The notes beneath the pieces were generated by a model. That model was not told the origin of the DNA. It worked only from the letters and a program-made list of their open reading frames with translations, and did not search any database. A DNA stretch of 64,000 nucleotides from Macrolepiota albuminosa (taxonomy: Eukaryota > Basidiomycota > Agaricomycetes > Agaricales > Agaricaceae): NCBI GenBank assembly GCA_027475525.1, contig JAMWFC010000091.1, positions 434,001-498,000 of the forward strand. The letters run 5' to 3'. Position 1 is the first letter of the stretch; every line of letters begins with the position of its first letter. A program made the translations under genes and the position numbers. Shown one piece after another: positions 56,706 through 64,000 of this stretch.

Positions 56706-57489
56706 ATGTCGCGTACGCCAACGCATTCCCCGACGCCCCCGCAAACCAACGAGGTTGCGCCCCTGATGGCCTGGGAGGCCCGGGATGCGCGGTACCGGCG
56801 CCGCCTAGATCGGGAGCGCATAGCGGCGCTTACTCAACAGCGTAAGTGTCCCCGTGCCGGTCGCTTACCGCTACTGACCTTCCCCTTTCAGAACAACACA
56901 ACGTTCCTGCCCCGGAGGCGGGTCCTAGTCGGCTCCCGGCACCTGCCCCCGGTGCGGCCCCTGGCGGCTCCTCGGGGCCAGGTCGCAGTCGTCCCGCGCC
57001 CAACTTTGCGCGGATGACCGTGCGCCCCCCGCGGCCCCTGGCGGCTCCTCGGGGCCAGGTCGCAGTCGTCCCGCGCCCAACTTTGCGCGGATGACCGTGC
57101 GCCCCCCGTCCCCCCCCGCAGCCTTGGCTGCCCGCCCCACGATTCCGCCGTTCCGGGATGGCGGCAGGGACGATCACAGTAGTCCCGGACGACCGTCACG
57201 TTGCGTGGGCCGACGCGTCGCAGGAGGTATTTGAGGAGGCTCTGGAGAGGCCCCGGGGGTTACCCACTCATAGCTGGTGCGTGAGCAATGGGCCGGTAAG
57301 TGAGTCCCTACCTCGGGTTCCCTAGCTGACTTTGGCGTTGTAGTGCCTGCACTGTGCCCGCCGGCTGGTGACGTGCGCGTTCGAGGCCCCGACTCCTTCG
57401 TCCCGCCGGGACACGTCTGTGTGCGAGGCGTGTCGCCTCAACCACGAACGATGTTCCGTGTCGGCGCTGTGGAGGGCGCACTGCGTCGC
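56706..57489 (+). CDS. Antisense gene of inner chromovirus: Zn2Cys6-like cluster protein, partial
   Basis: It lies on the strand opposite to gag-pol, between pol and the 3' LTR, starting 129 bases from the LTR. Exon 1 (56706-56841) encodes 'MSRTPTHSPTPPQTNEVAPL' and an Arg-rich helix 'ARYRRRLDRERIAAL'. Introns are 56842-56891 (GTAAGT...CAG) and 57296-57343 (GTAAGT...TAG). Exon 3 has Cys spacing C-x2-C-x6-C-x15-C-x2-C-x6-C ('CLHCARRLVTC', then 'CEACRLNHERC'), like fungal Zn2Cys6 clusters but with a longer loop. Exon 2 contains a 77-bp duplication and seems to need one more frame change near 57160. The gene runs into the N gap. Similar orphan proteins occur in agaricomycetes as far as I recall; the function is unknown. 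Confidence 0.65.
56954..57107. repeat. 77-bp exact tandem duplication (no. 8)
   Basis: 56954-57030 recurs at 57031-57107, in exon 2 of the antisense gene. Confidence 0.9.
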
Positions 57490-57589
57490 NNNNNNNNNNN
57501 NNNNNNNNNNNNNNNNNNNNNNNNNNNNNNNNNNNNNNNNNNNNNNNNNNNNNNNNNNNNNNNNNNNNNNNNNNNNNNNNNNNNNNNNN
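57490..57589. other. Assembly gap (100 N)
   Basis: There are exactly 100 N, a conventional placeholder. Left of it lies the antisense gene, right of it the second retropepsin of the inner element (minus strand). By comparison with the outer copy, roughly 4 kb of pol is missing here. Confidence 0.95.
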
Positions 57590-58344
57590 GTGGCTCCGCT
57601 GTCGATGAGGGCCGAGACTGGTCCTGGGGCGCCGTCCAGCCTGGCATTGATGACGAAGGATCGGGATGAACGGGACTGGAGTCCGGGGGGTGGTGGAGGC
57701 CCGTCCTTCGGGGCAGGGTTGGGGGAGTGGGGGATGTCGAAGGGGAGTTGCTGGTCGTCGGGGGTCGGGTCCTGGGTCAGGCGAAGGGTGAGGTGTCGCC
57801 AATCGATGCGGGGGTTAGTGTCTCGGAGCCACGGGAGCCCTAGGACCAGGGGTGCGGAAGGGTGGAGTTTGGTTATCAACATCCGGAGGGTGTGAGTCTG
57901 TCCGTTGGCGAAGGTAACGGGCATACACACAAAATGAGTGATGTCCCCCGCCGTAGAGGCGTCTCCGTCGAAGAGGCAGAGCCGTACCGGGACCGGGAGT
58001 CGCTGGGCGGGTTCCGGGGCGAGGGTAGACCATGCTTCGTCGATGAAGTTGTCGGTGGCGCCACTGTCGACGAGGGTGTTGAGGGGAGTTCCGGAGGGGG
58101 TGAGGCGGGTTTTGAGGAGGAGGGAGTGCGAAGAGTGGGAGGGTAGATAAGCCGTGAGGGTGTCCTGTATGAGTGTCGTAGAGCGAAGATGTGAGACCGG
58201 GGTGGAGAAGACGTCGGGGTCGATTCCGCGATTTAGGGCGTCTTCCGGGTCTAAATCGCCGGATCGTTTTCCGAATACTCGTAGGTGGCGTCCTCCCCTT
58301 CGAAGGTCCAGGTGGCACGTCCCATGACCTGTCGTTTGGGGCAC
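57590..58344 (-). pseudogene. Inner chromovirus Pol start (tandem retropepsins), cut by gap
   Basis: The frame is -1 relative to gag. The first protease has 'LVDSGATDNFIDEAW' (about 58050), 'FDGDASTAGDI' and 'LVLGLPWLRDTNPRIDWR'. The second is entered at 'LDGAPGPVSALIDSGA' and lost in the N gap. The visible frame is open, so this copy may have been active recently; I label it broken only because the assembly is. Confidence 0.8.
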
Positions 58345-61279
58345 TCGGAGATGAAATGATCTTTCTCACCACAGAGTATGCAGACACCCTCCCTTCTCCG
58401 TCGTTCCTGCACATCCGTTGGGACTTCGATCCAGGGTCGTCCCTTCTTTTGAAGCCGGTTGGCTTGGAGGGCCTCCTCGTCCCGTTCATCGTCGACGTCG
58501 AAGTCTTCAGGGTCTTCTGGGGGTTCCTCGGGGCTTGGCACGTCGCCCAGGTCGTGGGCGGCCACGGCGGCGTTGAGTTGGGCCTGGGGGCGGGCGCCGC
58601 TGCCGGGGTTAGCATTGGGCGGGCCGCGACTCACCGGGGGTCGGCCGCCAGGGAACGCGGGGGGACCGGGGTTTCGACCTTGGGGGTTGGGGGTTTCGCC
58701 GGAGGGCCAAGGGGGTCCTCCTCTAGGGTTCCAGGGGGGTCGGGAATTCGAGTACTCGCTGCGGTCTTCCCAGTAGCGTTGGTCGATCTGCATGACGAGG
58801 GCCTTGTATCCGTCGTAGGAGGGTTGTTTCGGGGCGAGTCGGAGTCCCAGTAGCGTTGGTCGATCTGCATGACGAGGGCCTTGTATCCGTCGTAGGAGGG
58901 TTGTTTCGGGGCGAGTCGGAGAACGTCCTTGATACGTTGTGGAAGGGCGCGGCGGAGGGCGTACTGGAGGGCGCTGTAATTCCAACCTGTCTCGTAAGCT
59001 TCCTTTTCAAAACATACGATGAAGGTTGTGAAACGTTCTTCAGAGCGCATCCGGAGATTGAAGAGGTTGTCCTCGGCCTCAGCCACGGTGTCGTAGATTC
59101 CGAACTTCCCGGAGAACTCGTCGACGAAGGCCTGTTGAAGAGGTTGTCCTCGGCCTCAGCCACGGTGTCGTAGATTCCGAACTTCCCGGAGAACTCGTCG
59201 ACGAAGGCCTGCCAGCGAGCGAGTGCCGGATTGTTGGGGTCGAACTGAATGAGGGCCGTGTAGTGATCGAAGGCGATCCCCTGGAGGTATGATGCGGCAA
59301 AGGCCAATTGTTGGGGTCGAACTGAATGAGGGCCGTGTAGTGATCGAAGGCGATCCCCTGGAGGTATGATGCGGCAAAGGCCACCTGGGAGCTGTCAACC
59401 TGAAACGTGAGCGGCTTTGCCTGAAACGTATTGAGACATTGAGTGAGGAAGGTACGCCATTTTCGGGGGTCCCGGCCCGTGAAAGCGTCGGGCTTTTGGA
59501 TGTCCAGTCGTCCTTCGCGGGCGAGGGCGTCGTGGGTGTCGTCCGGTCCGGCAGCGTTACGGGGAGGGGGGCCAGCATTGTAATAATAGTAGTAATGATT
59601 ACCCCCTCCTCCTTGAGGAGGAAAAGCACCAAGGGCGGGACCCCACCCGCCGGGAGGTTCTCCTCCGGGTGGCTCACCTGGGGGTCCATGCCCGGGAGGT
59701 CCGTTGTCCCAAGGGGGTTTGTTCCTGCCAGGAGGGGGCCCAGGTCTCCACGCAGGGAGTGGCGGAGGTGGAGGGCCTGGGGGTCGTCCTCGAGGTTCAG
59801 CTGGGGGTGGCGGAGGTGGTCGGGGAGGGTTCGGCGGTGTCGGGTCGGGCGGAGGGGGGTTGGGTGCTGGGTCGGGTACTGGGTTGCGCGGGGGACGTTC
59901 AACCCGGGAGGGTCGTGCTTGTATCGGGGGTCGCGGGGGGTTTCGTAGGTCGAAGTGGGGTGGCGGATCGCGGCGGAAGTTGCGTTCCGGAGGGACCGGG
60001 GCTGACGTAGGGGGCGGTACCGGGACGGGCGCGGGCGCGGGACGTGGTTCGTTGTTGCCACGCGTAAGCTCGTCGATGTAGCACAGCGTGTCGTCCGTGC
60101 TAGGGGTGTCCGCGCGGGGTCTGCCGGGGTTCGCCGGGGCCGGGGGTCGGGCGTTGTCTGTTCGCGGGAGGGGTTCCAGGGGTCTTTGGGGCTGTCCCCA
60201 GGTCTCGAAGGTACTAGGGACGGAGTTAGCCCTGCGGCGATTTGACAAGCCTACCGTGCGGGCCGCGGGTTGATCGAAGAGGCCTCCAGCTGGGTTGAGG
60301 GACCGTAATATGGCTGAGGCGTTCTGCCGTTCTTCCCGTTGTCGTTGCTCCGGAGTGGGGACCGTGGGGGCTGCCGGGACTGCTGGGGCCGGTTCCGGGG
60401 GTTCCCGTCGAATGTGAATCGAGCGACCTGGGTCCGCGGGGTCGTTGATGGGCCGAGGGGAGGGGGACGCGTGGACTTCGTCGAGCAGTTGCTGTAATTC
60501 TTCCCGGAGGATCGTGTTGCGCCTATACTTTACCATGGTTTGCTCCGGGAGTTCTCCTCGCGTGAGGCGATCCCCGAATTCGACCAGGCAGTGAGCCCAT
60601 TCCTCCGGAGTGCCTTCGAAGTCGTCGTGTCCGAATTCCACAAGCAGCGTCCTGGTCCGTTGCGCGAAGTCCTCTGGTGAGATCCTGAGGGAGCGGAGTA
60701 CCTCGTCCCGTTGCCGTTCGTACTCCTCGAGGCGTCGTCGTCCCATTGGCGAGGGAGGGGTTCGAGCGGGTGGAGCGGCGGCCGGGTAATGACGAGGGGG
60801 GTAGTCGGGGTAGGGGGGTCCTCGGGGTTCTGAGGGGTTCGAGCGGGTGGAGCGGCGGCCGGGTAATGACGAAGGGGGTAGTCAGGGTAGGGGGGTCCTC
60901 GGGGTTCTCGGGGTTGGGGAGCGGGGCGCTGATAACCGTAGTAGGGGGTGGGTGCAAAGGGGCCCTCGCTGGGGGGAATCGGGCGAGGTCCACTGGGTAC
61001 AGGTGGGGTCTCCGGCAGGCCCCCGGGGATGCTCCGGTACGAGGGGACCTCCACGGGTCGCGCCATGGCTAAATTGGGCGGAGGGGCCCAGCTGGCTGAG
61101 GGCCCCAGGTCGTAGAGGGACGGGTCGGGGGCCCAGTGGCGGTGGAGATATGGAGGTTCGTACGGGAGAGGTGGGTAGACGGGGCGGGGGGTCTGCGCGG
61201 AGTAGTGGTCGGGTACCGGGCGTCCGTAAGGGTCGGTCTGGTACCCGGTGGGGTAGTAAGTGTGAGTATACGTAGCCAT
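58251..61279 (-). CDS. Inner chromovirus Gag
   Basis: ATG at 61279 (first ATG after the self-primer) gives the same N-terminus as the outer copy. The stop is at 58251-58253. Four 77-bp duplications shift the frame; without them the frame appears continuous from 61279 through 'MGRRRLEEYERQRDEVL' to the capsid and the knuckle 'CILCGEKDHFISEC'. A long Pro/Gly-rich linker (about 59500-59900) with a run of five Tyr precedes the capsid core. The knuckle packages RNA and the capsid forms the particle. No convincing stop is seen outside the duplications, unlike the outer copy. Confidence 0.82.
58771..58924. repeat. 77-bp tandem duplication (no. 9)
   Basis: 58771-58847 recurs at 58848-58924, with the join shifted by a few shared bases. 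Confidence 0.88.
59061..59214. repeat. 77-bp exact tandem duplication (no. 10)
   Basis: 59061-59137 recurs at 59138-59214, in the capsid region. Confidence 0.9.
59231..59384. repeat. 77-bp exact tandem duplication (no. 11)
   Basis: 59231-59307 recurs at 59308-59384, only 17 bases after the end of duplication 10. Confidence 0.9.
60755..60908. repeat. 77-bp tandem duplication with two mismatches (no. 12)
   Basis: 60755-60831 recurs at 60832-60908. The copies differ at two G/A positions, the only instance where I saw differences. Confidence 0.85.
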
Positions 61280-61299
61280 CAAGAACGGTGTAAGGAGGG

Positions 61300-61312
61300 A
61301 GTCTTGATATTA
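61300..61312 (-). promoter_or_regulatory. Self-primer binding site of inner chromovirus
   Basis: On the minus strand TAATATCAAGACT follows the 5' LTR directly. It is complementary to AGTCTTGATATTA inside the LTR, as in the outer copy. Confidence 0.7.
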
Positions 61313-62055
61313 TGTCAGGTTCCACTGAATCAGGGGGCTTTCCGGGAAAGCGACGCCTTTACGATGCGGACTTGATCTACGGATACTCGGGTGTCTGGAA
61401 CTCCGGGGCTAGGATTCCGGGGTTCAAGACGGGAACAGGGGTAATCCCGGGAGAGGGGACTAGAGTCCGGGAGTTTTGGGTTGGGGGTGGCTGAGGTTTA
61501 GAAGGGGTCGAGTCGTGAACCGGAGGTTCTAAGACGAGACCAAGTTAGTAAATTAAGAGTCGCGAAGTGCGTACCAAAGCTTAGAGCACGCGAATACTAA
61601 GGCGTGCCAGTCGAAGTGTACCAAACAAGGCGTACCAGTCAAACAGAGGGCACGCAATATCCAAGTAACAGTTATGCAAAGTATGTAATATCAAGACTAC
61701 CGAATACAACAGGGAGCTACACTATAAGTACTACGGGGCCGGGTCTCGGGGTTCCGGGATGTCTGGGATGGGTTCCGGGGTTTATTGAGTAGCGGCAGGG
61801 GCTGTATACCGGGATCGCGCGTGTGGGGCGCGCGATCAATTGGCGTGGATGGAGCCGTGATGCGTGATGGCCGGCACGAGTCGCGTGATCTGATCGTTGA
61901 TCGGGGCTGGTGACGGCTGATGGCGGTCCTTGATGCGCGTGATGGCGGTGTCGGCGGTCGTGATGGCGGGGCGTGTCCTGTGGGGTCGGAGGGAGGGTCC
62001 CGGAGGGTGTTCCGGGGGTGTTCCGGGGTGGGCCCGGAGGGGAGGGGTCGTGACA
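61313..62055 (-). repeat. Inner chromovirus 5' LTR (743 bp)
   Basis: It runs TGTCAGGTTCC to GGTCGTGACA in plus orientation. It carries an extra 'tgtggggcgcgcg'-like stretch near 61820 not present in the partner LTR. Confidence 0.92.
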
Positions 62056-62410
62056 GTCGTTGTGTGCAGGCTAACTAAACAGGGCATCTTCCTACCCTGC
62101 CACACCACAGACACCGCCCTGGACTTCGCCCGGCTGTTCCTTGAACACGTCTTCGCCAAACATGGGCTCCTGGACGACATCGTCTCTGACCGTGGCCCCC
62201 TCTTTGTGTCCAAGTTTTGGACTTCCCTGTGTAAGGCACTTGAAGTGAAGACTAACCTCTCTACCGCCTACCACCTCAAAACCGACGGCCAAACCGAGAG
62301 GGTCAACCAGTCTCTCGAGCAGTACCTCCGACTGTACGTTAACTACTTGCAGGACGACTGGCGCGCCGAGCTCCCTCTGGCCGAATTTACTTACAACAAC
62401 ACGCCACACT

Positions 62411-62564
62411 CTGCCACCGGGGTATCGCCCTTTTTCGCCAACAAGGGATACCACCCTCGACTGACACTCTTGCTCCGGGACATCACTCTGCCACCGGGGT
62501 ATCGCCCTTTTTCGCCAACAAGGGATACCACCCTCGACTGACACTCTTGCTCCGGGACATCCCA
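62411..62564. repeat. 77-bp exact tandem duplication (no. 13)
   Basis: 62411-62487 recurs at 62488-62564, in the outer integrase. Confidence 0.9.
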
Positions 62565-63155
62565 TCACACGCCGCCCACGAGGTCGCCCGGGATCTCCAG
62601 TCCCTTCACAAGTTCCTCCGAGAAAAGATCAACACCGCGAACCAGGCCTATGCGAAACACGCCAACCGGAAACGGGAAGACACCCCCGACTGGATCCCTG
62701 GGACAAAGGTATGGTTAGATCGACAACACCTCCGCATCCACCGGCCCTCCCCAAAACTCGATCACAAGCGCCTCGGCCCGTTCAAAATACTGAAGAAGGT
62801 CTCATCCCACGCCTACAAGATCGAGCTTCCCCTGGGACTAAAAGGTCCGCACCCGGTATTCCACGTCCGCCTCCTGGAACGACACCCCCCGGATCCCTTC
62901 CCCGAGCAACGCCCCGAGCCCCCTCCCCCGGTCGAGGTCGAGGACGAGTACCACTACGAAGTTGAAGACATCTTCGACTCCCGAAACATTCATGGACGAC
63001 CCCACTTCCTTGTACGGTGGAGGGGATACGGCCCGGAAGACGACACTTGGGAACCGTGTCAAAACCTCGAAGGCGCCCTCGACAAACTCCGGGACTTTCA
63101 ACAACGGCACCCGGGAAACAACCTCTCCAGGCGCAGGACTCACAGACGGCAGTAG

Positions 63156-63448
63156 TGGGCGTAACCCCCACCTCTGGGCTCAGTAGGGATTCAACTCCCA
63201 TGTATATTCTCTGCTTTCCCTTTCTAAACCTTACTTCCCTTTTTTTTTAGTACCTTCCTCATAGTAGCACCCCGGGAGTCAGAGCAAGGTCTCTTTCCCG
63301 CTTTCCCGCCTCATTACTCACACGATTTCCTTCTTACTTACTTCCAAAGGACAAGTATATACATTTTGCTATGATTACAGTATTTACAGTTCGAAATCGG
63401 GACAAGAGGCACAATGGACGAAGAAAGAAAAATGACAAGATACCGCCC
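63156..63448. other. Outer chromovirus spacer between pol and antisense gene
   Basis: This is a non-coding, pyrimidine-rich stretch with a T9 run near 63240, between the two convergent reading units. Poly(A) signals of both could lie here. Confidence 0.45.
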
Positions 63449-64000
63449 CTAACGCTGGGGCCCCGAACCATGACTCCCCTCGCCCTCTCCCCCCCTTGGC
63501 CAACCCCGGAAATCTTTCCCCACCCCCTCTAGACCATGCTCCCGCCACGCTTCCCCGGCCAGCTGTCCCCAGAATGGGAGGGGCTCGTCCTCGTCCAACA
63601 CGCACTCGAACCAAGACCCCGGGGCAGGCACGTTCCTCCGCCGGTGTGCGACCACAAGTCGCCCCAGGAGGTCGAGACCGCGCTCCACCCCGGGGGTCGT
63701 CACCTCCGGGCGCTGCCTCTCCTGCAGCACAGCAAGCGCCGCAGCCGCCCCGTCCAGGAGCAGGCGGTGCTCCCAGGCTCAACCTAAGAAATTAGTGCAG
63801 GGACACAGGAAAGCGGCTCGAACCACTCACTCAAAGCCGCCATCCGGGCGACGACCAGGTCCTGCAAACTCTGAGGGGCCAGCTCTGGATGGCCTGCCCC
63901 CTGCTCCAGCCAGGCCCGCAGCGCGTCCCGCTTGGCCTCCAACTCCCCCCGGGCGACCCGAGCCTCCTGCAGCTCCCGGACCACCGTCCCCCGGACCTCC
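63449..64000 (-). CDS. Antisense gene of outer chromovirus, 3' exons, partial
   Basis: It is convergent with pol. The upstream exon (64000 to about 63826) encodes a Glu/Arg/Ala/Leu-rich helix 'VRELQEARVARGELEAKRD' followed by 'LQDLVVARMAAL', likely coiled coil. A 50-60 nt intron with donor GTGAGT (about 63825) and an acceptor near 63770 joins it to 'LLLDGAAAALAVLQERQRP', 'LLGRLVVAHRRRN' and 'GSWFECVLDED', ending at a stop at 63449. The exact acceptor is uncertain; TTGAG near 63767 keeps the frame open. The 5' exons, expected to hold the Zn2Cys6-like cluster seen in the inner copy, lie beyond the window. Confidence 0.6.

Larger units (their letters stand above)
55847..62055 (-). mobile_element. 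Inner chromovirus, reverse orientation, nested in outer integrase
   Basis: Two full LTRs (55847-56577 and 61313-62055) enclose the internal region. The perfect target duplication gtcgt (55842-55846 and 62056-62060) proves a direct insertion. Read on the minus strand: 5' LTR (62055-61313), self-primer, gag, start of pol, a 100-N gap, the antisense gene and the 3' LTR. RT, RNase H, integrase and chromodomain are absent from the assembled sequence and presumably lie in the gap, whose true size is unknown. Confidence 0.92.
55311..63155 (+). pseudogene. Outer chromovirus integrase and chromodomain, split by inner element
   Basis: The HHCC zinc region is 'HKLRGHPGIRKTLQL' with 'CELCLRAK' (about 55590-55720). 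The catalytic core starts '[20 protein letters not shown]', stops at the inner element (55847-62055) and resumes with 'CRLTKQGIFLPCHTTDTAL'. It then has 'IVSDRGPLFVSKFW' (second Asp, about 62185) and 'TDGQTERVNQSLEQ' (catalytic Glu, about 62300), so the DDE residues are present. The C-terminal part ends in a chromodomain '[18 protein letters not shown]' (about 63004-63057), which may direct insertion to marked chromatin. TGA codons near 55725 and 55767 and the 77-bp duplication at 62411 break it. Confidence 0.9.
48174..64000 (+). mobile_element. Outer chromovirus (Ty3/Gypsy with chromodomain), 3' end outside window
   Basis: The order is 5' LTR (48174-48918), leader with self-primer, gag, pol with two retropepsins, RT, RNase H, integrase, chromodomain (to 63155), then an antisense gene on the minus strand running past 64000. 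The 3' LTR is not reached. It holds a solo Gypsy-2 LTR (53987-54933) and a complete reverse-oriented relative (55847-62055). It is GC-rich and young compared with Gypsy-2, but dead: stops at 49852, 50110 and 52829 and a one-base deletion near 53699. Confidence 0.92.

Noticed and set aside
48936..62564. The 77-bp duplications as a biological repeat system or duplication-prone transposon feature
   Set aside because: The sequences are unrelated, only the length is constant, and all occur in repeats. An assembly cause fits far better.

Overview
The window is a repeat-rich stretch of a filamentous basidiomycete genome, almost certainly Agaricomycetes. The evidence is short (41-60 nt) GT-AG introns in every host gene, a KDZ-transposase relic, fungal tyrosine-recombinase relics, Tad1-type LINEs, chromodomain-bearing Ty3/Gypsy elements, caspase-domain proteins with a basidiomycete-style C-terminal tail, a fungal SUT-type sugar transporter and a zuotin. 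I cannot name the species.

Layout. 1-505 is the 3' part of a chromovirus LTR. 925-1230 is a short minisatellite. 1847-2851 (-) is an unrecognised gene, and 3323-3628 is a foldback element. 4918-13030 is a full-length 8.1 kb LINE with a 16-bp target-site duplication, followed by a fragment of a second LINE (13126-14036). 14113-19562 is a decayed Ty1/Copia element with its 3' LTR, holding a solo chromovirus LTR (17120-17892). 19563-32119 is the host-gene island: a cut-off ORF, two tandem caspase-domain genes, zuotin (six exons, 405 aa), tRNA-Asn and tRNA-Cys (both intron-bearing), and a sucrose/alpha-glucoside transporter (seven exons, 665 aa). 32.5-37.5 kb holds two tyrosine-recombinase pseudogenes flanking an intact F-box gene. 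38.2-42.2 kb has LTRs of a second Gypsy family ('Gypsy-2') and a KDZ relic. 41261-48173 is a decayed Gypsy-2 element with its own 5' LTR. From 48174 to beyond the window end is a GC-rich chromovirus ('outer') that inserted into Gypsy-2. Its integrase gene was split by a second, reverse-oriented copy of the same family ('inner', 55847-62055, TSD GTCGT).

The most notable points are as follows. (1) Thirteen direct tandem duplications, all with a period of exactly 77 bp and all in repeats, break reading frames; this looks like an assembly k-mer signature rather than biology. (2) The chromovirus carries a spliced antisense gene between pol and the 3' LTR, encoding a Zn2Cys6-like cluster (inner copy) and a coiled-coil/helical tail (outer copy). 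(3) A 13-nt leader site next to the 5' LTR is the perfect reverse complement of a site about 27 nt downstream of a TATA box in the LTR, which is the layout of Tf1/sushi self-priming. (4) Its pol begins with two complete retropepsin domains in tandem. (5) The inner element's two LTRs differ by 12 substitutions, all transitions and mostly at CpG, and the older elements carry stops explicable by single transitions, so decay is dominated by cytosine deamination.

The host genes form no evident pathway. Zuotin acts in the ribosome-associated chaperone complex, the transporter imports sugar, the caspase-domain pair may act in regulated cell death, and the F-box protein may select ubiquitination substrates. 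Intron boundaries were deduced by eye from splice signals and frame arithmetic.
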